DNA of 64,000 bases from Caballeronia sp. NK8 (GTDB lineage Bacteria; Pseudomonadota; Gammaproteobacteria; Burkholderiales; Burkholderiaceae): NCBI RefSeq assembly GCF_018408855.1, contig NZ_AP024326.1:124001-188000 (forward strand). Direction: 5' to 3'. Position numbers and translations under genes: made by a program. The notes under the pieces were generated by a model, which saw nothing but the letters and a program-made list of their open reading frames with translations, did no database searches and was not told the origin of the DNA. This document shows, one piece after another, positions 1 to 8,506 of the stretch. Position 1 is the stretch's first letter; every line of letters begins with the position of its first letter.

Positions 1-2068
1 GGACGTCTACATCCACTACGCCGCGCCGGAATTCGCATTCGCACTCGCCAACGATGCGCGCAGCAAGGCCGCCGTGCTCTATTGCGAACCGGGCGGCTAT
101 TACGAAGCCGACGCGACCTTTACGAAACCGGTGGTTGCCTGCGTAGTGGGCCGGTGGAAAAGCCGGCTGACGCGCGCGGTCGGCCATGCGGGCGCGATGG
201 CCGGTGGTTCCGACGACGCGCAAGCAAAGGAACGCTGGTTCATGGAGAAGTTCGGCGTCGAGCGACTCTTCAGCCCAGGCGATCCATGCTGCTCGGCCAA
301 GGGCGCGGTCGTCACGAATATCGCGCATATCCCGGCGGCGCTGACCGCCGTCATGCAAGCCAACGCGACAATGCCTGACTTCGAGCCCGAAGGCAGCCTT
401 GCGCTCAAGCCGTGGTTCGGCTCAGACCAGGGCATCAAGCTGCCGTCCGGCCTTGCCATTTCCGTGGTAAGTGCGGTTTCTCCGTACGACGAGCAGGTCT
501 TGCAGGTCAACAGCCAAATTGGCGCAATTGCGCCGCGTCAGTCGCTCAAGGACGCATCGGGCGCCTCGCAGATGGATGCGAAAACGCAAGTCAGCAGCCT
601 TCACGGAACCTCGATGCTCGACGCCGCGACGCGCTCGCTCGAAGCGAACGTAAACCTTGCCCTTCTGCACGAACCAGGCGGCGAGAACGACGAAAAGCTG
701 ATCAACGTAGCGATCGCGGCATCGGTCAATTTGCATGGAACGCCGGAGCTCGTCGCGGCTCAGGCAGCGCGAGAGGCGGGCAATGCGCCCAACGCAATTC
801 TGGCGGCTGCGGCGTCGATCGTCGGGCCGAAGCGTCAGCGCGCAGCGCGCGATGCCGCCCAATGGTTGATTGACCACTTCGCGGCTGCGGGCGTCACCAA
901 TGCGCTCGACGAAAGCTTTGATATCGGCCAGATCGACGGCACCGGCAGCGAGCCGCTCTTCGCGGACGCTCGCGATCCGCGCGCCGAAGCAATGCTTTCG
1001 GGGCTCGCAAAGCGTGGCGCTAAGTCGGTGCTGATCCGCTGGCTCACGTCGCGGCCAGCGCACCCGACGGCGGACGCCGTGCTCGCCGCGATCACAACCA
1101 CTTTGGCGTGGGGCCCACTCATGCGCAAGCGCGTGTCGCGCGTCACCGCCGAGAGCTTGCCTTGGTGGACGATGTTGTTCGGACGTTTGATCGGCGCTTC
1201 GGCGGACGCGTCGCGTCACGCCCCAGACGGTTTCTGCGGCTTTACCAACGAATCGCTCTTGAACGAACGCAGCCTCACCGAGATTTGCTTCGCCGCATTG
1301 CTCGATCTCGAACCTGGCCCCGACGATCTGTTCGCATTCAAGACGCTCGCGGGGCTGCTGCTCACAAACGGTCCAGGAGCCATTTCGGCACAAGGGGCGA
1401 AAGGCGCCGTATCGGCCGACGGTCCCGAGAGCCCCGAGCGCGTGCAACTTAATAAGGCGCTCGTCGGCTTCCTTTCGCATACCGGCTACACGCATGGCGG
1501 CAACGGGTACGAGGGAATCGCGTTCCTGATCGAAGCGTTCCGCGACACGCCGCTCGGCGATCCGTCGGATGCAAGCCACGGCGTGGATCTGCGCAAGCTA
1601 GCCGAACACGCGGTGGAGCGTTATGCACAATACAAGGCGCGCAAGAAGAACGCGGGCAGCCTGGACATAGCGAAGCTGCCAGGGGTCAATCATCCGGTGT
1701 TCAAGGACAGGCCCGTCAACCATGATCCGAGGGAGGTGTTCATCGCGGATATGTGCGAGCAACGCGGGGAATACAACGCGTTTCATGCGTTCTATCGCGA
1801 GCTCGTGCAGGCCCTGTTCGATGCCGGTGTATCGCGTAACGTGTATTGCGTGAATGTCGATGCGGTGATCGCGGCGCTCTTGCTGAAGATGCTGTGGCAA
1901 CCGCTGCGCCGCGGCGATCTGGCGGAGTCCGATCTGGAAACCGCCGCGTTCACGATCTTCCTCTATCCACGTATGCTCGGCTGCGCGGCGGAAATCGACG
2001 ATCACCTGAACCGCGGACGCAACATGGACACGCGCACCCCCGCTTCCCAGTGCCGCTTCGTTGCCTAA
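1..2068 (+). CDS. ATP-citrate lyase / succinyl-CoA ligase-like protein, C-terminal part (5' end outside window)
   Basis: The frame is open from base 2, so the gene starts upstream; about 688 residues are visible. The first third resembles the CoA-ligase part of ATP-citrate lyase and succinyl-CoA synthetase, with a phospho-histidine-type loop (VGHAGAMAGG, about residues 60-69). The last part resembles citrate synthase or citryl-CoA lyase, with an HGG motif (THGGNGYEG, about residue 494). The likely role is CoA-dependent cleavage or activation of citrate or a related tricarboxylate in the cytoplasm. The next gene, a CitA-like symporter 150 bases downstream, supports a citrate-type substrate. 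The ATP-grasp part, if present, must lie upstream. Family assignment is moderately sure; the exact substrate is not. Confidence 0.62.
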   Translation, partial: DVYIHYAAPEFAFALANDARSKAAVLYCEPGGYYEADATFTKPVVACVVGRWKSRLTRAVGHAGAMAGGSDDAQAKERWFMEKFGVERLFSPGDPCCSAKGAVVTNIAHIPAALTAVMQANATMPDFEPEGSLALKPWFGSDQGIKLPSGLAISVVSAVSPYDEQVLQVNSQIGAIAPRQSLKDASGASQMDAKTQVSSLHGTSMLDAATRSLEANVNLALLHEPGGENDEKLINVAIAASVNLHGTPELVAAQAAREAGNAPNAILAAAASIVGPKRQRAARDAAQWLIDHFAAAGVTNALDESFDIGQIDGTGSEPLFADARDPRAEAMLSGLAKRGAKSVLIRWLTSRPAHPTADAVLAAITTTLAWGPLMRKRVSRVTAESLPWWTMLFGRLIGASADASRHAPDGFCGFTNESLLNERSLTEICFAALLDLEPGPDDLFAFKTLAGLLLTNGPGAISAQGAKGAVSADGPESPERVQLNKALVGFLSHTGYTHGGNGYEGIAFLIEAFRDTPLGDPSDASHGVDLRKLAEHAVERYAQYKARKKNAGSLDIAKLPGVNHPVFKDRPVNHDPREVFIADMCEQRGEYNAFHAFYRELVQALFDAGVSRNVYCVNVDAVIAALLLKMLWQPLRRGDLAESDLETAAFTIFLYPRMLGCAAEIDDHLNRGRNMDTRTPASQCRFVA

Positions 2069-2216
2069 TCGGAAAGACCGGCAGCGATGCGTACAGTGAT
2101 AAACAGCACGCATCAATCGTTCCGAAAATAGCACTTAACGTTATGCGCCGTTCGGGCGAGTATTCGACAAACAAGAAATCGCCCGGACACCAAGCCGAAA
2201 TTCTGGAGACACCTCG

Positions 2217-3515
2217 ATGCACCCTTCTTCAACCACCTCTGCCACCGCGCAATCGAAGACATCCGCCGTACTACGCGTGACGGCGGGCAACTTCTTAGAG
2301 CAGTTTGATTTTTTCCTATTCGGCTTCTACGCCACGCAAATCGCGGCTGTCTTTTTCCCCGCGGGAAGCGAATTCGCTTCGTTGATGATGACTTTCGCAG
2401 TGTTCGGTGCTGGTTTCCTGATGCGTCCGCTGGGTGCGATCATTCTCGGCGCGTATATTGACGATGTCGGCCGGCGCAAGGGCCTGATCGTCACGTTGTC
2501 GATCATGGCGAGCGGCACCATCCTTATCGCGTTCGTGCCCGGCTACGCGACGATCGGACTCTTCGCGCCCGCGCTGGTTCTGATCGGCCGTTTGCTGCAG
2601 GGGTTTTCGGCAGGTGCGGAACTGGGCGGTGTATCGGTCTATCTAGCCGAGATGGCGACGCCGGGACGCAAGGGCTTCTTCACGAGCTGGCAGTCCGCCA
2701 GCCAGCAAGTAGCGATCGTGGTCGCGGCGGCGCTCGGCTTCGCGCTGAATCAATGGCTCGACACGGCGGCGATCGCCGCGTGGGGATGGCGTGTGCCGTT
2801 CTTCGTCGGCTGCATGATCGTGCCTTTTATCTTCATTCTTCGGCGCAATCTCGAGGAAACGCGGGAATTCAAGCAGCGTCAGCATCGTCCGAGCATGAAA
2901 GAAGTTTTTGCCACGCTCGTGCAGAACTGGACTGTCGTTATCGCTGGCGTGCTTCTGGTCGCGATGACCACCACGAGCTTCTACCTGATCACCGTGTACG
3001 CGCCGACATTCGGCAAGACCGTTCTGCATCTGAGCACCGCCGACAGTCTGCTCGTCACGCTGTGCGTGGGCATCTCTAACTTTATCTGGCTGCCGATTGG
3101 CGGAGCACTATCAGACCGTATCGGACGCCGTCCGCTTCTTCTCGGAATGACAATCCTCGCAATCGCGACCGCCTACCCGGCGCTTTCGCTCCTCGCTCAC
3201 GCGCCGAGCTTCATCAACATGCTGCTTGTGCTGTTGTGGCTCTCGTTCATGTACGGCATGTACAACGGCGCGATGGTCGTCGCGCTCACCGAAGTGATGC
3301 CGGTCGAAGTGCGAGTCGCCGGATTCTCGCTGGCCTACAGCCTCGCGACGGCGGTCTTCGGTGGATTCACGCCGGTTATCTCGACTGCGCTCATTCATAT
3401 GACGGGCGACAAGGCCGCGCCGGGCTACTGGATGAGCTTCGCCGCGGTGTGCGGGCTCGGTGCGACACTGGCACTGTATCGGCGCCGTTCCGTTCCGCTG
3501 CATGCGGCGTCCTGA
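2217..3515 (+). CDS. MFS tricarboxylate:proton symporter (CitA/TcuC-like)
   Basis: A 432-residue inner-membrane protein of the major facilitator superfamily with about 12 hydrophobic segments. The family loop motif appears after TM2 (DDVGRRKG, about residues 82-89) and again in the second half (SDRIGRRP, about residue 300). The start region ([16 protein letters not shown]) is typical of the metabolite:H+ symporter branch that includes citrate, tricarballylate and shikimate carriers. It sits between a citrate-lyase-like gene and a periplasmic binding protein on the same strand, so import of citrate or a related acid is the best guess. The ATG at 2217 follows GGAGACACCTCG, an acceptable ribosome site. 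Confidence 0.8.
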   Translation: MHPSSTTSATAQSKTSAVLRVTAGNFLEQFDFFLFGFYATQIAAVFFPAGSEFASLMMTFAVFGAGFLMRPLGAIILGAYIDDVGRRKGLIVTLSIMASGTILIAFVPGYATIGLFAPALVLIGRLLQGFSAGAELGGVSVYLAEMATPGRKGFFTSWQSASQQVAIVVAAALGFALNQWLDTAAIAAWGWRVPFFVGCMIVPFIFILRRNLEETREFKQRQHRPSMKEVFATLVQNWTVVIAGVLLVAMTTTSFYLITVYAPTFGKTVLHLSTADSLLVTLCVGISNFIWLPIGGALSDRIGRRPLLLGMTILAIATAYPALSLLAHAPSFINMLLVLLWLSFMYGMYNGAMVVALTEVMPVEVRVAGFSLAYSLATAVFGGFTPVISTALIHMTGDKAAPGYWMSFAAVCGLGATLALYRRRSVPLHAAS

Positions 3516-3535
3516 AACAACGCATCCATTCGAAC

Positions 3536-4306
3536 ATGAAATCGATTCTTCTGAAATTGTGTACCACCGCGCTCGTCGGCAGCGCGGCCGTCGCGCCGAA
3601 TGTCCAGGCCGCCGATCTGCATGTGATGAGTTCGGGCGGCTTCACCGCAGCGTACAAGCTGCTGGGCCCGAAGTTCGCGGCATCGACCGGCAATACGCTC
3701 GATACCGCGCTCGGCCCGTCGATGGGCAAGTCGCCGGAAGCCATTCCGAACCGTCTTCAGCGCGGCGAGCCTGCCGACGTGGTGATCATGGTCGGCTACG
3801 CGCTCGACGACCTGATCAAGCAGGGCAAGGTAATTCCCGATTCCCGCGTCGAGCTCGCGGATTCTCGCATAGGCATGGTGGTGCGCGATGGCGCGCCGAA
3901 GCCCGACATCGCGTCCGAAGCCGCGCTCAAGCAAACCTTGCTGCATGCCCGGTCGATCGCGTACTCGGACAGCGCGAGCGGCGTCTATATCGAGCGCGAG
4001 TTGTTCAAGCGGCTCGGCATCGAGGAACAGGTGAAGGCCAAGGCGAAGATTCCGGTGGCGTCGGTGGTTGCGACCGGCGACTACGAAGTGGGTTTTCAGC
4101 AGGTCAGCGAGTTGCTTCCGGTGAAGGGCGGGGCGTACGTCGGCAAGATTCCGGAGTCGATGCAGTCGGTCACGCGCTTTGCGGCCGGCATTCCGGTCGG
4201 CGCGCAGCATCCGAAGGAAGCAAAGACGCTGCTGAACTATCTCGCGTCGCCCGCCGTGCAGCCGGAGGTGACATCAACAGGGCTTGATTCAGTCGCTGCA
4301 CATTGA
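3536..4306 (+). CDS. Periplasmic substrate-binding protein, ModA-like fold
   Basis: 256 residues starting at the ATG 20 bases after the MFS stop. The open frame runs further upstream, but that would overlap the MFS gene. Residues 1-25 form a signal peptide (cleavage after VQA). The mature part begins LHVMSSGGFTAAYKLLGP, typical of molybdate-type type-2 solute-binding proteins, and continues with AIPNRLQRGEPADVVIM. No ABC permease or ATPase is nearby. It may therefore act as an extracytoplasmic binding or sensing protein for the organic acid handled by the neighbouring genes. The fold is fairly sure; the ligand is unknown and may well not be molybdate. Confidence 0.7.
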   Translation: MKSILLKLCTTALVGSAAVAPNVQAADLHVMSSGGFTAAYKLLGPKFAASTGNTLDTALGPSMGKSPEAIPNRLQRGEPADVVIMVGYALDDLIKQGKVIPDSRVELADSRIGMVVRDGAPKPDIASEAALKQTLLHARSIAYSDSASGVYIERELFKRLGIEEQVKAKAKIPVASVVATGDYEVGFQQVSELLPVKGGAYVGKIPESMQSVTRFAAGIPVGAQHPKEAKTLLNYLASPAVQPEVTSTGLDSVAAH

Positions 4307-4321
4307 GACGAGCGCAACGAT

Positions 4322-5623
4322 TCAGCCCGGCAGGTCGACGGGCTGATCAAAGGTTTCTTCCGGTTCGTGCGCCAGGCTCAATGCATTTTTCAGGCGCGCA
4401 CGGTTGCAGGCACGCTCCCACATCGAAACGAAGATCACCGCGCAGGCATTGCTGATCACGCTGGTCAGCGCGCGCGCCTCGGACATGAAGCGATCGATGC
4501 CGACCAGCAGCGCGACGCCCGCAACCGGCAGGTCAGGTATGACGGCCAGCGTCGCGACGAGCGCCACCAGCCCACTGCCCGAGACGCCCGCCGCGCCCTT
4601 CGACGTGAGCAGCATGACCGCGAGCATCGTGGCGATCTGCCCGCCCGAAAGGTGCACGTCGCACGCTTGAGCGATAAACATCGAAGCGAGCGTCAGGTAG
4701 ATCGCCGTGCCGTCGAGGTTGAACGAATAGCCGGCGGGTAGCACCAGTCCGACGATCCCCTTGTCGCAGCCAAGCGCTTCCAGCTTGACGATGAGGCGCG
4801 GCAGCGCCGGTTCCGTGGACGATGTCGCGAGCACGATGATCAGTTCCTCGCGAATGTAGCGCAGCAGCCGCCAGAGCGAGAAGCCATGCAGGCGCGCGAG
4901 CGGCCCGAGCACGCATACGACGAACAGCAGGCATGCCGCATAGAACGACACCATCAGCATGCCGAGCGAGCCGATCGACCGGATCCCGAAGCGGCCCACC
5001 GTGAACGCCATCGCGCCGAAAGCGCCGGCGGGCGCGAGTCGCATGATCATCGCGAGGATGCGGAACAGCACGTGCGCGATGCCATCGATGAATTCCTGTA
5101 CCCGCTGCCCGGCGTGCCTGCTGGTGTTCAGTGCGAAGCCGAACAAAAGGGCGAGCAGCAGGACCGGCAGCACCTCGCCTTTTTCGAACGCGCCGACGAG
5201 CGTCTCCGGAATCACGTGCAGCGCGAATTCGACGAATCCGTGCGACTGCATGCGCGGCGAATACTGGGCGAGGACGGCCGTGTCCAGATGGCGTGCGTCG
5301 ATGTGGAGTCCCGCGCCCGGGTGCAGCGCGAAAGCGGTCGCGAGGCCGGGAACGAGCGCAATGATGGTGAGGAAGTAGAACAGCGCCAGCGCTTTCAAAA
5401 TGGTGCGGCCGATCTTCGAGCCGCTCGCAAGGGAGGTAATGCCGGTGACGATCGTGCAGAAAACGATAGGCGCGATCATCATGCGCACCAGCGCGACGAA
5501 CGCATCGCTGAGCGGCTTGAGCGATGCGCCGACCTGTGGCCAGAAGTGTCCGACGCACAGGCCGAGCGCCATCCCGAGCAGGACCTGGACGTAGAGCAGG
5601 TTGAATGGCCTCGGCAGTGTCAT
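4322..5623 (-). CDS. dctA: C4-dicarboxylate:cation symporter DctA
   Basis: 433-residue inner-membrane protein of the dicarboxylate/amino acid:cation symporter (DAACS) family. It has the family sequences GYSFNLDGTAIYLT and TSSTEPALP (the serine-rich re-entrant loop, SSSE-like in DctA), and the start RPFNLLYVQVLLGMALG. It should import succinate, fumarate and malate with protons or sodium. The ATG overlaps the stop of the upstream LysR gene by four bases (ATGA), so the two are co-transcribed, regulator first. This order suggests LysR control of dicarboxylate uptake and perhaps of the divergent citrate genes. The length is normal for DctA (about 430-450). Confidence 0.88.
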   Translation of the reverse strand: MTLPRPFNLLYVQVLLGMALGLCVGHFWPQVGASLKPLSDAFVALVRMMIAPIVFCTIVTGITSLASGSKIGRTILKALALFYFLTIIALVPGLATAFALHPGAGLHIDARHLDTAVLAQYSPRMQSHGFVEFALHVIPETLVGAFEKGEVLPVLLLALLFGFALNTSRHAGQRVQEFIDGIAHVLFRILAMIMRLAPAGAFGAMAFTVGRFGIRSIGSLGMLMVSFYAACLLFVVCVLGPLARLHGFSLWRLLRYIREELIIVLATSSTEPALPRLIVKLEALGCDKGIVGLVLPAGYSFNLDGTAIYLTLASMFIAQACDVHLSGGQIATMLAVMLLTSKGAAGVSGSGLVALVATLAVIPDLPVAGVALLVGIDRFMSEARALTSVISNACAVIFVSMWERACNRARLKNALSLAHEPEETFDQPVDLPG

Positions 5624-6570
5624 TTCGGGGTCTTCTTTGCCGCACCGGCCATGCCGCTGCGTTTCGTGTCGAGGATTGTCTGATAGAACTGCTGTGCGGC
5701 CGGCGCGAGAGGACGCCCCCTGCGCCGGACGATGCCGACTCGCCTCGTCACAACCGGATCGACGAGCGGCACGCTGGTCAGGATCGGATGATCGCGCATG
5801 GGCATTGCCATCGAAGGCACGGCGGCCACGCCGAGTCCCGCTTCAACCAAGCCGAGCATGGTGGTGACATGGCGTGTCTCGCAGATGCTCGGCATCGACG
5901 GCGCCACAGTCGTCAACGCCTGATCGAGCAGCAAACGGTTGCCGGAAGTCTTGTCGACTGAAACGTATTCGTGTTCGTATAGTTCGCTCCACGACACACG
6001 CGCTTTTTTCGCAAACGGATGGTCGCGGCGGCACGCGGCCACGAACTTCTCCTGCAGGAGGGCCTTGAACTCAATGTCCGAGTCCTGGCTACCCATGAAG
6101 CTCACGCCGAAATCGGCTTCGCCGCTGATGATCGAGCCAAGGACTTCGTTCGCGCTCGTGTCGAGCAGCTTGACCCGAATGCGCGGATAGCGGGCGTGGT
6201 AGGCGGCGATGACGCTCGGCAGGAAGTAGTAGGCTACCGACGGCACACAGGCGATGGTCACATGGCCCAAGCGGCTGGTGGACACGTCGCGGATGCCGAG
6301 CAACGCGACATCGAGATCGTCGAGAAGTTGTTCCGCGCTCGGAGCAAACACGCGGCCTACGGTCGTAAGTGTCACACTGCGGGTGGTGCGCTCGAAAAGT
6401 CGCACGCCGAGTGCCGCTTCTAACTTCTCGATGCGCCGGCTCAGCGCCGGCTGCGATATGTTGATCGCGTCCGCTGCCTTGCGGAAGCTGCCCAGCTCCA
6501 CGACGGCGCGAAACGCCTGTAGATCGTTCAAATCGAAGTTGACGCCCACAGCCGTCTCCGCATTTAACAT
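5620..6570 (-). CDS. LysR-family transcriptional regulator
   Basis: 316 residues. The N-terminal winged helix-turn-helix covers about residues 14-73 (NDLQAFRAVVELGSFRKAAD, then ISQPALSRRIEKLEAALG), followed by a LysR substrate-binding domain (about 100-300). It is translationally coupled to dctA, which overlaps its stop codon. It probably activates transport and catabolism of the carboxylates handled by the adjacent genes, with an organic acid as co-inducer. The start is the ATG after a few bases of purine-poor leader; other starts just downstream are possible. Confidence 0.88.
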   Translation of the reverse strand: MLNAETAVGVNFDLNDLQAFRAVVELGSFRKAADAINISQPALSRRIEKLEAALGVRLFERTTRSVTLTTVGRVFAPSAEQLLDDLDVALLGIRDVSTSRLGHVTIACVPSVAYYFLPSVIAAYHARYPRIRVKLLDTSANEVLGSIISGEADFGVSFMGSQDSDIEFKALLQEKFVAACRRDHPFAKKARVSWSELYEHEYVSVDKTSGNRLLLDQALTTVAPSMPSICETRHVTTMLGLVEAGLGVAAVPSMAMPMRDHPILTSVPLVDPVVTRRVGIVRRRGRPLAPAAQQFYQTILDTKRSGMAGAAKKTPK

Positions 6571-7016
6571 GCGGGCTATTTTGCATGATGTGGTGTTATG
6601 CGCCCATCAAGCTGACGCTAGGTGAGGGTGCGTTACCAGCGGTTTTGTCAGCGCTGGTGGCGAAGACTATCCAGTTAAAGGGGTCAATTTCTGACTAGCG
6701 GCGCCAGTCCACCTTCTTGTTAGATCACCGGAAAGGCGTCCTTGACACCGGCCATTGCGACCAAGAACGTGACGTTGAGGCGAAGCTGGAATCGGTCTAG
6801 GCACCAGTTTGCAAGATTGCTTCCGGGTTTGCTCGGCGCTTGGGAGATTTACCGCCATATCATTTCAAAAAGCAACAGAATCGTCCTATCAGAGAAGCGG
6901 CAGGAGATCGGAAAATCGCATCTACTATCTGCGGATCGAAAATCGTTCTCATACGTGCGTTTTCGATGAATCTTCACCGCAGTACTTACCGAGAAGCGGC
7001 AACCGGCGGCTGTGAA
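6571..7016. other. Intergenic stretch before the broken FAD gene
   Basis: 446 bases without a gene I can support. Short open frames here have no recognisable protein and no good ribosome site. The LysR promoter must lie in its first part. The last 30 bases lead into a decayed FAD oxidoreductase start and have a stretch (GAAGCGGCAACC) that may belong to the original upstream region of that gene. Confidence 0.5.
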
Positions 7017-7188
7017 ATGCTAAGAATCGACGACGTCACGAATAGCGAAGATTTCCCCGAAAAATGCGATGTCGCGGTGATAGGTGGCGGTATCGTTGGC
7101 GTGAGCACCGCGTACGAACTAACGCGGCGCGGCGTCCGCGTGGCCTTATTAGAAAAAGGCATTATTGGCTGCGAGCAGTCGGGCCGCA
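7017..7188 (+). pseudogene. 5' fragment of a DadA-like FAD oxidoreductase
   Basis: An ATG opens a frame starting MLRIDDVTNSEDF, then the FAD-binding Rossmann motif VIGGGIVGVSTAYEL, and ends at GIIGCEQSGR. This matches the start of the intact gene at 24830 (MLRIDEVINSEAF, VIGGGIVGVSTAYEL, GIIGGEQSGR) almost residue for residue. Similarity stops abruptly near 7188, where sequence typical of an IS5-type transposase begins. It is a dead remnant of a paralogous oxidase cut by an IS insertion or deletion. Confidence 0.85.
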
Positions 7189-8024
7189 AACTATCCAAAT
7201 GGGTATACCAGACGTCCTCCGTTTCCGATTGCGACGATGTTGCATATTTACTTCTTGCAACAGTGGTTCAGTCTGTCGGATTCAGCGATGGAAGAGGCCC
7301 CCTACGATGTGCCGCTGTATCGGGAGTTCGCAGGTCTCGACGGCGCAATGACCCGCCTCCCGGACGAAACGACCACCCTGCGGTGTAGGCATCTGCTCGA
7401 AGCGCATGGGATCGCTGCGCAAATCCTGGCGGTGGTCAATGAGATATTGAACGACAAGGGATTGACGCTCAAGGCGGGATCGGCTGCCGATGCCACGTTG
7501 GTCGCGGCGCCCAGCTCGACCAAGAACGGATCGGGCACACGCGCTCCCGAGATGCAGTCGACTCAGAAAGGCCGCAACCGGTACTTCGGCATGAAAGCCC
7601 ACGTGGGCGTGAACGCAGAGTCAGGCTTGGTTCATACGGTCATCGGCACGGCAGCTAACGTGCACGACATCAATGTTGCATTTGCGTTGTTGCACGGGGA
7701 GGAGACGAGTGTTTATGCCGACGTCGGATACCAGGGCATCGAAAAGCGTGAGCAAGCGAACTCGGCCCGATAGCACGTTGCAATACGGCTGGGCAAGCGA
7801 AGGAAACTGAATCCGAACGACCCTATCGATGCGGTCCACGACAAGATCGAAAGACTAAAGGCTGGTATTCGGGCGAAGGTCGAGCATCCTTTCCGAATCC
7901 TCAAACGACAATTTGGCTACACGAAGACGCGATACCGGGGCTGGCGAAGAATACCGCTCAAATCACTACGTTGTTTGCGTTGGGCAACTTATGGATGATG
8001 CGCAAAGCGCTACGCCACTCGTAG
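7189..8024 (+). pseudogene. IS5-family transposase remnant (truncated start, frameshifts)
   Basis: The frame reads YPNGYTRRPPFPIATMLHIY, FSLSDSAMEEAPYDVPLYRE, DATLVAAPSSTKN, FGMKAHVGVNAESGLVHTV and YADVGYQGIEK, a clear IS5/IS1182-like DDE transposase. The first catalytic D lies in ADATLV and the second in YADVGY. After a stop near 7773 the remainder continues with IRAKVEHPFRILKRQFGY (catalytic E). A further frame change near 7940 leads to NTAQITTLFALGNLWMMRKA, ending at a stop at 8022-8024. The N-terminal end is missing and replaced by the oxidase fragment, and no terminal inverted repeat was seen. The element is inactive. Confidence 0.85.
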
Positions 8025-8506
8025 AGAGTCCGCGCACGATGAACGTGGGCTTCATGTCCTTGCTACGAGTCACAACCTCTTGATAGCATCGACTTCCTGA
8101 CCGAATTCGGCAATCGACAGGGCTTGCGCGAGGGAAAAGTGGAGCTCCAACGCATACCGTTTCCGACGAGTCTTCGTCCATGCCTGTCGCATACGCCCGA
8201 ACGCATTGTGCAGACGCTCCCTAACTACGACTGACGCTAAGAAGACTCTCCCAATGAACGCGGCGCATAGCGGTCTCATGGCCCGTGTCGCGGTTCACTC
8301 ACAGCGACTCCAGCGTATCCGTAATCTTTGTATAACGAAGTTTAAGGAGTACTAATCAACATTACTAAGATAAGCTTAGCTTGAGTACGAGCGCATCTGC
8401 TTATGGGGCGCGGTTCGTCATTGGTACATGAGCCTTCGCAGTCTAGGAAACTACACATCGCAAGGCCTGTTGTGAGCTCATCCAGCCGAGCTACGTTTAG
8501 TTCTCG
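8025..8506. other. Gene-poor stretch between the IS5 remnant and the kinase gene
   Basis: 482 bases. A 69-codon open frame on the minus strand (8070-8279) has a basic start and the sequence RMRQAWTKTRRKRYALELHF, but no family I recognise. It could be a small gene or a piece of an element lost with the IS. The AT-rich part around 8330-8400 is a likely boundary or promoter area. Nothing else is supported. Confidence 0.4.

Noticed and set aside
422..1579. 385-codon open frame on the minus strand
   Set aside because: Shadow of the citrate-lyase-like gene; no family sequence, Arg-rich, and the plus strand is clearly coding.
4533..5645. 370-codon minus-strand frame overlapping dctA
   Set aside because: Same strand but another frame of dctA; Arg/Pro-rich nonsense with no membrane segments.
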